A DNA stretch of 64,000 nt from Streptosporangium sp040640155 (GTDB taxonomy: Bacteria; Actinomycetota; Actinomycetes; Streptosporangiales; Streptosporangiaceae). Under the pieces are notes generated by a model. The model saw only the letters and a program-made list of their open reading frames with translations. It was not told the origin of the DNA and did no database searches. This document shows positions 50,112 through 58,553 of this stretch, one piece after another. A program made the position numbers and the translations under genes. The DNA lies in contig NZ_JBFABE010000012.1 in NCBI RefSeq assembly GCF_040640155.1, positions 1-64,000 on the forward strand, written 5' to 3'. Numbering within the stretch: position 1 is the first letter of the stretch; the number at the start of each line of letters is the position of its first letter.

Positions 50112-51974
50112 TTGTACGAACTCTACGTGTCCCCCTCCGGCGACGACGCCTGGCCCGGCACCCCCGGGCGGCCGCTGGCGACCCTCGCCCGCGCCCGAGA
50201 CCTCGCCCGAGACCTGGCGCGCGGCCTCGTCCGCGCCCCGGCGTCTGAATCGGCGTCCGAATCGGCGCCTGATCCGGCCCGGGACCCGGGCCCTGACCCG
50301 GCACGAGACCCGGGCCCTGACCCGGCACGAGACCCGGCGCGTGGCGCGCCCGTCGTCGTCCACCTGCTTCCGGGCGTCCACCGGCTCACCGAGACCTTCG
50401 AGCTCACCGAGGCCGACTCCGGCGTGACCTACCGGGGCGGGGACGGTGGCGAGACCGTCGTCAGCGGCGGCAGGCGGATCACCGGCTGGCACGAGCGGGA
50501 CGGGATCTGGCTGGCCGAGGTCGGCGACCTGGAGACGCGCGGGCTGCACGTCGGCGGCCGCAGGGCCGGACGGGCCGCGATCGACGGCCTCCCCGGGAAC
50601 GCCGTCAGGACCGCCACGGGGTACGTCACCGACAGCGCGGAGCCGCTGGGCTGGGGCAACCCCGCCGACGTGGAGTTCGTCCTGCGCGGCGTCTACCCGT
50701 GGACCGAGGCCCGCCTGGGCGTCGCGGCCGTCGAGGCCGACGGGGACTCGACCGTCGTGACCATGGCCCGGCCCGCCTTCGGCTGGGCCGTCGAGCTCTA
50801 CAACTCGGTGGTGCCGTGGGAGGGCGGGGGCGAGTCCTACGGGCCGGGCCTGCCGACCCGGGTGGAGAACGGCAGGGGTTTCCTGACCGAGCCGGGCACC
50901 TTCGTGCTGGACACCTCCCGGCCAGGACGGCACGTACTGCGCTACCGGCCCCGCCCCGGCGAGGAGCCCGGGCGGACCGAGGCCGTCGCGTCCGTCCTGG
51001 AGACCCTGGTGAGGGTCGCGGGCGCGCGCGACGTCGCCTTCGAGGGCGTCACCTTCGCCGACGCCACCTGGCTGCGGCCGAACCGTCCCGAGGGCTTCCT
51101 GCACTACCACGGCACCGGCTACTACGACGGGGGCCCGATCGAGAAGGTGTCGTTCGGCGAGGGGGCGTGGGTGACGGTGCCGGCGGACGCCTCGACGATC
51201 CCCGCCAACGTCGTGTTCGAGGACGCCGTACGGGCCACGGTCGAGGGGTGCCGCTTCACCCGGCTGGGCGCGACGGCGCTGCGGTTCTCCGGCGGCGCGG
51301 ACGTCCTGGTCCGGGGCAACGTGTTCGAGGGCGTCTGCGGCGGCGGGCTCACCGTCACCGGGACCCGGGGGGCCGGGATCGAGAACAACCTGGTCCGCGA
51401 CATAGGGCTGGAGTACTCCGGATCGCCCGGTGTCGCGGTGTCCGGGGGCGAGGAGTGCACGATCGCCCGCAACCAGGTGAACGACGTCCCGCACTGCGGC
51501 ATCGTGGTCGGTCCCGGCCGGAGCACCCGCGTCCTGCGCAACCTCGTCTTCGACACGCTCAAGGTGCTGGCCGACGGCGGCGGGATCTACCTGTCCGGCC
51601 CGCAGGGTGGCTCCCACGAAGACGGCGCGGTGATCCGCGGCAACGTCGTGCGGGACACGCTCACGCCGTACAACTTCGCCCTCTACACCGACTACGGCGC
51701 CGCCTGGGTCACCGTCGAGGGCAACGCCGTCCAGCGCGCCGACAACACCGCCGTCCTGCACGTCTCGCCGCCGCTGGAGAACGTCGTCCTGCGCGGCAAC
51801 ATCTGGGACGCCGCCCCCGTGGGCTGGGAGGACCCCCCGCCGGGCGTGACCGTGGAGGGCGACGTGATAGCCGCCGACGAGGCTGACTTCGCCTCCCGCG
51901 CGGCCGGTGTCGTCGCCCTGGCGGGCCTGGAGGCCGGTTACGCCCACCTGAGGGACGGGCGGGCGGCCTCCTGA
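50112..51974 (+). CDS. right-handed beta-helix protein, GH141-like glycoside hydrolase candidate
   Basis: A 620-residue protein without signal peptide. Start is TTG at 50112 with AAGGAG six bases upstream. The N terminus ELYVSPSGDDAWPGTPGRPLATLARARD and the segment SGVTYRGGDGGETVVSGGRRITGW are typical of the GH141/related beta-helix enzymes; the C-terminal two thirds is a series of short beta-coils (FSGGADVLVRGNVFEG, GAGIENNLVRDIG, VAVSGGEECTIARNQV). Between residues 30 and 80 an ESASESAPDPARDPGPDPARDPG stretch has expanded from a 24-bp tandem repeat. Likely acts on an oligosaccharide inside the cell, controlled by the divergent TetR. Alternatives: polysaccharide lyase-like or non-catalytic helix. 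Confidence 0.8.
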   Translation: MYELYVSPSGDDAWPGTPGRPLATLARARDLARDLARGLVRAPASESASESAPDPARDPGPDPARDPGPDPARDPARGAPVVVHLLPGVHRLTETFELTEADSGVTYRGGDGGETVVSGGRRITGWHERDGIWLAEVGDLETRGLHVGGRRAGRAAIDGLPGNAVRTATGYVTDSAEPLGWGNPADVEFVLRGVYPWTEARLGVAAVEADGDSTVVTMARPAFGWAVELYNSVVPWEGGGESYGPGLPTRVENGRGFLTEPGTFVLDTSRPGRHVLRYRPRPGEEPGRTEAVASVLETLVRVAGARDVAFEGVTFADATWLRPNRPEGFLHYHGTGYYDGGPIEKVSFGEGAWVTVPADASTIPANVVFEDAVRATVEGCRFTRLGATALRFSGGADVLVRGNVFEGVCGGGLTVTGTRGAGIENNLVRDIGLEYSGSPGVAVSGGEECTIARNQVNDVPHCGIVVGPGRSTRVLRNLVFDTLKVLADGGGIYLSGPQGGSHEDGAVIRGNVVRDTLTPYNFALYTDYGAAWVTVEGNAVQRADNTAVLHVSPPLENVVLRGNIWDAAPVGWEDPPPGVTVEGDVIAADEADFASRAAGVVALAGLEAGYAHLRDGRAAS

Positions 51975-51992
51975 CCGCAGGGGAACCGGCTC

Positions 51993-52643
51993 CTAGCGGT
52001 TCGGGAGGCCGAGGGCCGTCAGGCGCGGGGAGAACGCCCCGAAGGGGAGGTCGAGGGTCTGGTCGCGGTCACGCAGGTCGCGCAGGGACAGCTCGGCCAG
52101 GGTGATCAGGTAGCCCGCCTCGACCGGCCACACGATCGCCCAGAGCCAGTTCCCCAGTGCCTCGCCCGCGTAGACGGCCCGGTCGGGGGCGCCCGGGACG
52201 CACCACATGGCGGTCGGGTGCCCCTTGACGTCGATCTTGGCGTGCGGCGGGCCCGTGTCGAATCCGGTTCCCGGATCGGTGCCCTCCAGTCCGGCGAGCG
52301 CCGCGCCGAGCCCCACGCCGGGCTCCTCGGCGACGATCAGCAGGTCGGCGGGCCCGTGGGTCAGCGAGGGGCCGGAGAGCGCGACCACGGTCGCCCGCGC
52401 GCCGTCGTGCTCGCCGCCCACGTCGGCGAACCCCGTGACCAGCCAGCCGGCGGGCAGCGGCCAGGGGAGCCAGACGGGGACGTGGGCGGTGCGGGTGACG
52501 ACCTCCACCGAGGCCGAGGAGGGCGCTCTCGGCGGCTGGAGCGGGAGGACGTCGCCGTGCGGACCGCAGCTCCAGGAACTCGACCAGGCGCCCGGCGGAC
52601 GGAGCGGACCGAAACACCGTGGGCATGTAGGGGCGGCTTTCAC
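51993..52643 (-). CDS. DUF6758 family protein
   Basis: A 216-residue protein starting GTG. It begins with a zinc-ribbon-like pair (TCPRC ... CGPHG, residues 6-28) and continues with VPVWLPWPLPAGWLVTGFADVGG, DLLIVAEEPGVGLGAALAG, GPPHAKIDVKGHPTAMW and AVYAGEALGNWLWAIVWP, the landmarks of a family common in Streptomyces and relatives and called DUF6758 (recalled, moderately sure). No function is known. It is divergent from a Nudix gene across 73 bases. Confidence 0.8.
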   Translation of the reverse strand: MKAAPTCPRCFGPLRPPGAWSSSWSCGPHGDVLPLQPPRAPSSASVEVVTRTAHVPVWLPWPLPAGWLVTGFADVGGEHDGARATVVALSGPSLTHGPADLLIVAEEPGVGLGAALAGLEGTDPGTGFDTGPPHAKIDVKGHPTAMWCVPGAPDRAVYAGEALGNWLWAIVWPVEAGYLITLAELSLRDLRDRDQTLDLPFGAFSPRLTALGLPNR

Positions 52644-52703
52644 GCCTACCCACGCTGCTTCTTCCGGAGCCCGCCGTCAAGAGGCTTACTCGTTATCACA
52701 CTG

Positions 52704-52709
52704 TAATAT
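52704..52709 (+). promoter_or_regulatory. -10 element of a leaderless Nudix transcript
   Basis: TAATAT at 52704-52709 ends seven bases before the GTG at 52717, the spacing expected when transcription begins at or next to the start codon. No ribosome site is present. Confidence 0.6.
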
Positions 52710-52716
52710 TTTTCAG

Positions 52717-53115
52717 GTGCGCGTGAACTGTGTCGGGGCGATCGTCCTCGACGACTCCGGGCGGTTGCTCCTGGTCCTGCGCGGCCGTCCCCCGGGCGAG
52801 GGCCTGTGGTCGATTCCCGGCGGCCGGGTCGAGCCCGGGGAGTCCGACCACGAGGCGGTCGCCAGGGAGGTCCTGGAGGAGACCGGGCTGACCGTCGCGC
52901 CGGGGCCCCTCGCCGGGACCGTCGACCGTCCCGCGCCCGGCGGGGCCGTGTACGAGATCCGTGACTACCTGGCCGTCGTCACCGGCGGCACGCTGGCCGC
53001 CGGCGACGACGCCGTGGACGCCCGCTGGGTCACCCCCGCCGGCCTCGCCGCGCTCCCCGTCGTCCCCGGCCTGGTGGACACGCTGACCGGCTGGGGCGTC
53101 ATCGCGCCGAGGTGA
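52717..53115 (+). CDS. Nudix hydrolase
   Basis: A 132-residue Nudix protein. Nudix box GGRVEPGESDHEAVAREVLEETGL (G-x5-E-x7-REV-x-EE-x-G) is complete, preceded by LRGRPPGEGLWSIPGG as in MutT/NUDT-like ADP-ribose or (d)NTP pyrophosphatases. GTG start is preceded by a -10 only, so the mRNA is probably leaderless. Its stop overlaps the 3' end of the reverse-strand propeller gene by 17 bases (convergent). Substrate unknown. Confidence 0.93.
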   Translation: MRVNCVGAIVLDDSGRLLLVLRGRPPGEGLWSIPGGRVEPGESDHEAVAREVLEETGLTVAPGPLAGTVDRPAPGGAVYEIRDYLAVVTGGTLAAGDDAVDARWVTPAGLAALPVVPGLVDTLTGWGVIAPR

Positions 53116-56100
53116 GCGTGGAGCGCCACAGGATGAGGTGGTCGGCGCTGTAGGTGGTGGAACGGCCCAGGGCCAGCACCCGGTCCCCGGAGACCGCGAC
53201 CGCGCCGAGCCACTGGGCCCCGTCGCCGTCGAGGCCGTCCCCGCCGCCCCGGCCCGGGGTGTGCCGCTGCCAGGTCAGACCGTCCTCGGAGATCCAGGCC
53301 ACGCTGTCGCCGGAACCGGGGACCCCCTGCCAGCCGACGGCGATCACACCGTCCGGCGTCGCGGCGAGGTCGTGGACCGCGGACGCCTGGTCGGCGGGGA
53401 GCCAGGAGAACTCCCAGCTCATGCCGTTGTCGGTGGAGACGGCGCCGAACGCCCGGACGCCGTCGTCGGTCCTGGCGGTACCGCCGACGACGACGTACCC
53501 GCCGAACAGCACCACGTGCCGCAGGCCTGCCGAGGACGCCCCGGGGGGCATGACCGGCTTGCGCGCGTTCCAGGTGACCCCGTCGGCCGACACCCAGACC
53601 ACGCCGGTCTCACGCTCGGCCGTACCGGTGCCGCCGACGGCCACGTACCCCGACGAGGTCGCGGAGACGTCGTGGAGCCGCACCCCCGTGCCGCCCGCGG
53701 GGAGCTTGGCCGCCCTGGTGTAGCGCTTGAGGTCGGGGGAGAACCACAGGACGGGCACGGTCGCGGACGGGCCGCGGTCCTCGCCCGCCATGACGTAGCC
53801 GGACGCCCCCGCCGCCACCGCGTGCGGGGCGAGGAAGTCGTGGTCTCCCACGGGGGCCAGCGACTCCAGCACCGGCACCCTGCGCCAGCTCTCGCCGTCG
53901 GACGAGGTGAGCAGCAACGGCTCGGTGGAGGAGGCGTCGGTCATCGTGCTGCCCACGGCCAGCCATCCCCGCTCGCCGTGCGCGACGTCGGCGAGCGCCT
54001 GCCGCCGCGGCCCGCCCAGCAGCCGTGCCGGACCGCCCGACGTCCAGTCCTCGCGACCGGCCCCGATGCTCCAGATCCCGGCGTCGCCGGAGACCGAACC
54101 CACCGCGACGAACCTGCCGTCCCCGGTGGCGACCCTGGCCGTCTCCCTGGCGGCCCGGGTCAGGCCCGCGATCCCGTCCAGGGTGACCGGCCGCGGCTCG
54201 CCGCCCCTGGGGGCGGTGATGAGGACCACCCGGTTGTCCACGTCTGCGGCGCGCTCGTCGCCTCCGACGACGAGCGTGCCCGCGTCGGACAGGGCCAGGG
54301 CCCGCAGCGAGCCCGGCACCTCGCCCAGGTCGGTGGTCCTGCGCCAGTCGCGGCCGTCGGAGCTGGTGTGGACGGTGTAGCGCTCGAAACCCGACTCGAC
54401 GACCGCGGCCACCCCGGCCGAGGAGGAGGCCAGGCGCTTGACGCCCGAGCCGTCGGGACCCAGGCCGGTGATGGCGCCGCAGGTCTTCCAGTCGGCGCCG
54501 TCGGGCGAGCAGTGGACGCGCACCTCGCCCCTGTCGTCGCGTTGCTGGGTCGGGACGAGCACGAACCCGTCACCGGCCACGGCCAGCGCGCCCGGCTCGG
54601 GAACGACGCCGTCGAGGGCGGCACCGGTCCGCTGCCACTTCCTGCCCCCGTCGGTCGAGCGCAGGACGACCGAGGTGGACTGCCCCTGGGCGGGATCGGC
54701 CAGCGCGACGACGGCGTCCCCGGCGGCGACCACCGCCTTGATGCCACGGACCTTGTCCGGCATGCCGATCTCCCGGGTCTCCACCCGGTCCCAGGCTCGC
54801 CCGTCCGGGGAGACCCACGCGACGGCCCCGGTGCCGCCGTTCTCCAGCACCGCCGCGCCGACCGCGACGAAACCGGAGGCGGTCCTGGTCAAGTCCATGA
54901 TCTTGTCGCCGCGCGAGAAGGCGCCCAGCTCCGCCTGGTCGACGACGGTCCACTCCTCGCCGTCGGGGCTGGTCCACAGGCCGTGTCCGGCACCGAGGGG
55001 GTCGTTGCCCGCGGCCAGCCAGCGGCCGTCGCCGCCCGCCACCCGGCCCACCGTGGTCGGGCCGGCGACCTGTCCCGCCGGGCCGGTCACCTTGCCGAGC
55101 CGCCAGGTCGCGCCGGAGTCGGAGGAGACCAGGAACAGCGGCCGGGGAACCGGGCTGGTGGTGTCGCTGCCGACCGCGACGATGACGGACCCCACCGCGC
55201 TCACCGCGTTGAGCACCTGGTTGGAGCCGTTGCCGCCGACACCGGCCTGCGGCACGAAGTCGTCGTCGCCCATGCCCACCTCGTCGCCGACGAGCTGGAG
55301 GCCGGTGGCGAACGGGCTGCTCACCCAGCCCCAGTAGACCAGGCCGCCGCCGACGGCGACGGCGAGGACCATGACCATCAGGAACGGGAGCAGCAGGCCT
55401 CTGCCACGCCTGCGCCTGGTCGGGCTGGAGCGCCTGACCGCCGAGGGCGCGGCGGCCGGACGGTGGTGCCGCCCGCCGTTGGGGCCGCGCCTGCCCGGCG
55501 GGCCCTGCGCGACGAGCAGGTCGGGCCTCGCGGGCCTGCCTCCCGGCGGGCTGCCCACCCTGCGTACCGGCTCGAAGTCGTCCTCGACGGGCGCCTCGGG
55601 CCACCGCGGCTCGGGGGCGGACGCGGCGGCCCGCTCCGGGGCGACCGGCGGTTCCCGGTCGGGCGCGACGGGCCGCTCAGACACGGGTTCGGACGCCGGG
55701 ATGACGGGCCACTCCCGCGTGGGCCCGGAGGCCGCGGGGGCGGGGCGCTCCGGCTCCGCGGCGGGCGCGACGGGCCACTCGGGCTCCGGCGCGGGTTCGG
55801 GAGTGGCCGGGATGCTCGGCCCCACCCTGATCCCCTGCCTCGGCGGGAAGGACGGCGGTGGTTCCTCGGGCGGGGTCTGCGGCCGTGCCCCGCCGTCCCG
55901 CTCGCGGGGCGGGCCCGAGGCCACCAGCAGGTCGGGACGCTCCGCCCGCCTCCTGCCCCCGCGCTCGGGCGGGGGTCCCGAGGCGACCAGCAGGTCGGGG
56001 CGGTTCACCAGGCGAGGACGGCCACCCTCGGGTACGGCGTGGCGGCCGGGCCCCGCCGGCCGGGCGTCCCCGTCCGGGGGTCCGGCCGCGGGAGAACCCT

Positions 56101-56683
56101 GGGCGGGGGGTCCTGGGACCGGGGACGCGGGGGTCGGGGAAGCGGAGTCCCGAGACGCGGAGGCCGGGGACGCGGGGGTCGGGGGCGCGGAGGCCGGGGA
56201 CGCGGGGGTCGGAGCTCCGGGCTCCGGACTCCGGGAGCCCGCAGGGGCGGGCGGGGGCGGGAACACCGGTGGAGCGGCGGGGGGCGGTCCGGGGGCGGAC
56301 GGCCCGGCGGGGCCGGGAGCCGGGGCGTAGGGCCTGCTGTACGGGCGGCGGCGCTCGCCGCCCAGCCCCTCGGGACGGGCGCGGGGCGGCTCGTCGTCGT
56401 CCGGGGTCGGTGCCGAGAACGGCGGAAGCATCCACGGGGAGGCCAGCGGCACCCCTCGCGGGTCCTCGCCGGAGGGACCCGGCGGAGAGTGCTGGATCGT
56501 GGGCGGGGACCCGTGAGGGTCGGCGTCCGGGGCGCGACCGTCACCGTCGCGGGCGCCGCCGTGAGGGCCGTCACCGTAAGTGCCGTCAGCGTGGGCGCCG
56601 TCACCGTGAGTGCCGCCACCGTGCACGCCACCGTCGTCCGACGGCCACTCTCGCGAGCGCGGGTCGTGGGAACCCGAGGCCAC
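53099..56683 (-). CDS. large membrane protein: disordered cytoplasmic region, one helix, outside beta-propeller
   Basis: About 1194 residues. Residues 1-425 are Pro/Gly/Ala-rich and disordered but contain three copies of R-P-D-L-L-V-A-[S/Q]-G-P-P near 228, 248 and 385. One membrane helix follows (LLLPFLMVMVLAVAVGGGLVYW, about 428-452), then an extracytoplasmic domain of 700 residues made of sialidase/BNR-like blades (SSDSGATWRLG, TSPDGEEWTVV, WVSPDGRAWDRV, RSTDGGRKWQRT, HTSSDGRDWRR, SSDGESWRRV, WVSADGVTWNARK, STDNGMSWEF, WISEDGLTWQRH), enough for about two propellers. Asp-box residues are present but no sialidase catalytic set is seen. I chose the GTG at 56683 for its SD (GAGGAGG, nine bases upstream); an ATG at 56749 and a TTG at 56770 are alternatives. 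Function unknown; a surface sensor or scaffold is likely. Confidence 0.85.
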   Translation of the reverse strand: MASGSHDPRSREWPSDDGGVHGGGTHGDGAHADGTYGDGPHGGARDGDGRAPDADPHGSPPTIQHSPPGPSGEDPRGVPLASPWMLPPFSAPTPDDDEPPRARPEGLGGERRRPYSRPYAPAPGPAGPSAPGPPPAAPPVFPPPPAPAGSRSPEPGAPTPASPASAPPTPASPASASRDSASPTPASPVPGPPAQGSPAAGPPDGDARPAGPGRHAVPEGGRPRLVNRPDLLVASGPPPERGGRRRAERPDLLVASGPPRERDGGARPQTPPEEPPPSFPPRQGIRVGPSIPATPEPAPEPEWPVAPAAEPERPAPAASGPTREWPVIPASEPVSERPVAPDREPPVAPERAAASAPEPRWPEAPVEDDFEPVRRVGSPPGGRPARPDLLVAQGPPGRRGPNGGRHHRPAAAPSAVRRSSPTRRRRGRGLLLPFLMVMVLAVAVGGGLVYWGWVSSPFATGLQLVGDEVGMGDDDFVPQAGVGGNGSNQVLNAVSAVGSVIVAVGSDTTSPVPRPLFLVSSDSGATWRLGKVTGPAGQVAGPTTVGRVAGGDGRWLAAGNDPLGAGHGLWTSPDGEEWTVVDQAELGAFSRGDKIMDLTRTASGFVAVGAAVLENGGTGAVAWVSPDGRAWDRVETREIGMPDKVRGIKAVVAAGDAVVALADPAQGQSTSVVLRSTDGGRKWQRTGAALDGVVPEPGALAVAGDGFVLVPTQQRDDRGEVRVHCSPDGADWKTCGAITGLGPDGSGVKRLASSSAGVAAVVESGFERYTVHTSSDGRDWRRTTDLGEVPGSLRALALSDAGTLVVGGDERAADVDNRVVLITAPRGGEPRPVTLDGIAGLTRAARETARVATGDGRFVAVGSVSGDAGIWSIGAGREDWTSGGPARLLGGPRRQALADVAHGERGWLAVGSTMTDASSTEPLLLTSSDGESWRRVPVLESLAPVGDHDFLAPHAVAAGASGYVMAGEDRGPSATVPVLWFSPDLKRYTRAAKLPAGGTGVRLHDVSATSSGYVAVGGTGTAERETGVVWVSADGVTWNARKPVMPPGASSAGLRHVVLFGGYVVVGGTARTDDGVRAFGAVSTDNGMSWEFSWLPADQASAVHDLAATPDGVIAVGWQGVPGSGDSVAWISEDGLTWQRHTPGRGGGDGLDGDGAQWLGAVAVSGDRVLALGRSTTYSADHLILWRSTLTSAR

Positions 56684-57019
56684 GCTCAGCACCTCCTCGT
56701 AGGAAGCCCGTTCCGGACCGGGGTCACCACCCCGGATCGTTCCAGTCATCTCCGCGCGGGTAGGCCGCAACCCCTATGGATGCGGCGAATCGCACGCGAC
56801 CCTACTCCTACCCCGTTCCCTGTAAACGATCACCTCTCGCGACCCGTCGCCCATGACGGATCGCCCACAGTCCAGAGCAACACGTCCGGGCCGCGATGAC
56901 GAGACCTCTCTAGTGAGATTTATCGAGCAGTTGTCGTTATTGCGGGGTTTTGTCCACATAATTTTGTGATCATCGACCCCCGGGGCGGTGCGAGCCCCAC
57001 CGGTCCCCACCGGCCCTCG

Positions 57020-57117
57020 NNNNNNNNNNNNNNNNNNNNNNNNNNNNNNNNNNNNNNNNNNNNNNNNNNNNNNNNNNNNNNNNNNNNNNNNNNNNNNNNN
57101 NNNNNNNNNNNNNNNNN
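57020..57117. other. 98-base run of N (assembly gap)
   Basis: Undetermined bases bordered on both sides by CCGGCCCTCG, part of a ten-base tandem repeat. Confidence 0.98.
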
Positions 57118-57180
57118 CGCCGGCCCTCGCCGGTTCTCGCCGGTTCTCGCCGGTTCTCGCCGGTTCTCGCCGGTTCTCGC
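57118..57180. repeat. 10-bp tandem repeat beside the gap
   Basis: Unit CGGTTCTCGC repeats five times exactly at 57131-57180, after a variant CGGCCCTCGC at 57121. The period is close to one helical turn. The gap to the left probably hides more copies. The rest of 56750-57330 has no gene. Confidence 0.9.
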
Positions 57181-57330
57181 CGGGTCCCTCCTGATACCCC
57201 GCCGGTCCCCTTCCGCCGTCTTCCGCGGAACGCGCCCCACTTCATGGCGTCCTGTGCGCATTAGTTCACAGACTCCCGGAACGGCGGCCTGTAGACCTGA
57301 CGCAGGAACCCACCACCCCAGGGAGCAGAC

Positions 57331-57993
57331 ATGAAACGGCTGGGGCCCGTATACACATTGGCCGCCGGAGCGGTGATGGCCGTCGTCCTCGGCACGGTCA
57401 GCGCCACCACCTCACCCACCACGCAGAACGTCAACGCGCAGGACGACACGGCCGCCACGGTGGCCGAGGCCACCTCGCAGGCCACTCCCACGCCCGCGGC
57501 CGTCAGGACCGCCAAGCCCACCCCCGCCAAGGCCGACTACGCCGGACGGGTCACCGGCAACGGCGGGCTGATCGCCGTATCCGTCCGGAACGGCAAGGCC
57601 GTCGCGTACTTCTGCGACGGCAGGATCGAGGCCTGGCTCAAGGGCAAGGCCGCCGACGGCAAGGTCACGCTGTCCGGCCGGAACAACGCCTCGATCACCG
57701 CGAGGCTCGGTGGTGGCAAGGCCGCCGGGACGCTGGCGTTCGGCGGCAGGAAGTGGACCTTCGACGCCCCGGTCGTGAAGAAGCCCTCCGGCCTCTACCG
57801 GGCCAGCGCGGTCGTCCGCGGCGCCAACGTCCGCGCCGGGTGGATCTACCTGGACGACGGCACCAGGGTCGGCCTGACCGTGGTGAACGACGAGGTCGCC
57901 GACGTGGCGATCCCCGAGCCGGGCCAGAACGCCGTCGTCGACGGCGTCGAGGTCGACCCCCAGGACGTCGACGAGTTCATCGAGGGCTTCTGA
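57331..57993 (+). CDS. secreted or membrane-anchored protein paired with DUF6529
   Basis: A 220-residue protein with an N-terminal signal/anchor (MKRLGPVYTLAAGAVMAVVLGTVSA), a Thr/Ala/Pro linker to residue 68 and a beta-rich domain (YAGRVTGNGGLIAVSVRNGKAVAYFCDGRIEAWLKGKAA, SITARLGGGKAAGTLAFGG, YRASAVVRGANVRAGWIYLDDG). One cysteine (YFCDG). No family recognised. GGGAG six bases before the ATG. Its stop overlaps the next start (TGATG), so it is made with the DUF6529 membrane protein; a role as its outside ligand or electron partner is inference. Confidence 0.8.
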   Translation: MKRLGPVYTLAAGAVMAVVLGTVSATTSPTTQNVNAQDDTAATVAEATSQATPTPAAVRTAKPTPAKADYAGRVTGNGGLIAVSVRNGKAVAYFCDGRIEAWLKGKAADGKVTLSGRNNASITARLGGGKAAGTLAFGGRKWTFDAPVVKKPSGLYRASAVVRGANVRAGWIYLDDGTRVGLTVVNDEVADVAIPEPGQNAVVDGVEVDPQDVDEFIEGF

Positions 57994-58553
57994 TGAGTGA
58001 CACACAGATCACACCGGTCCCGCAGCGCCAGAACCTCACCCCGCTCCTCGCGCCGCTCGTCGTGGGCGGGCTGGTCGCGGTCGGCCTCGGCGTCTACGGA
58101 CGCCTCCACGCGCCGGCCGGGTACGCGATCGGCGTGGCGGGCTTCTCCGGGGCACTGGTCATGAAGTCCTGGCTCACCACCGGCGCGTTCCTGCTGGCGC
58201 TGGTCCAGCTCTTCTCCGCCCTGGTGATGTGGGGCCGGATCAAGCTGGACGTGCCGTGGATCGGGACGCTGCACCGCTGGTCGGGGCGGCTGGCGTTCGT
58301 GCTGACGATCCCGGTCGCGGTCCACTGCCTGTACGCGCTGGGCAGCCAGTTCGACGTGCCGCGCGTGATGATCCACTCGCTGCTCGGCTGCTTCTTCTAC
58401 GGCGTCTTCACCGCGAAGATGCTCTCCCTGCCCAAGCGGGGGCTGCCCGGCTGGACCCTCCCGGTACTGGGCGGGCTGACCTTCGTCGCCCTGACCGGAC
58501 TCTGGCTGACCTCCTCGTTCTGGTTCTTCACCACCATCGGGATCAAGCTGTAG
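57993..58553 (+). CDS. DUF6529 family membrane protein (cytochrome b561-like)
   Basis: A 186-residue integral membrane protein with about five hydrophobic segments. Conserved histidines lie in GTLHRWSGRLAF, VAVHCLYALG and MIHSLLGCFFYG, spaced like heme ligands of small b-type cytochromes, though heme binding is inferred, not seen. DUF6529 assignment is from recalled sequence pattern. It is translationally coupled to the secreted protein upstream, and its stop overlaps the convergent lyase gene by 11 bases. Confidence 0.83.
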   Translation: MSDTQITPVPQRQNLTPLLAPLVVGGLVAVGLGVYGRLHAPAGYAIGVAGFSGALVMKSWLTTGAFLLALVQLFSALVMWGRIKLDVPWIGTLHRWSGRLAFVLTIPVAVHCLYALGSQFDVPRVMIHSLLGCFFYGVFTAKMLSLPKRGLPGWTLPVLGGLTFVALTGLWLTSSFWFFTTIGIKL

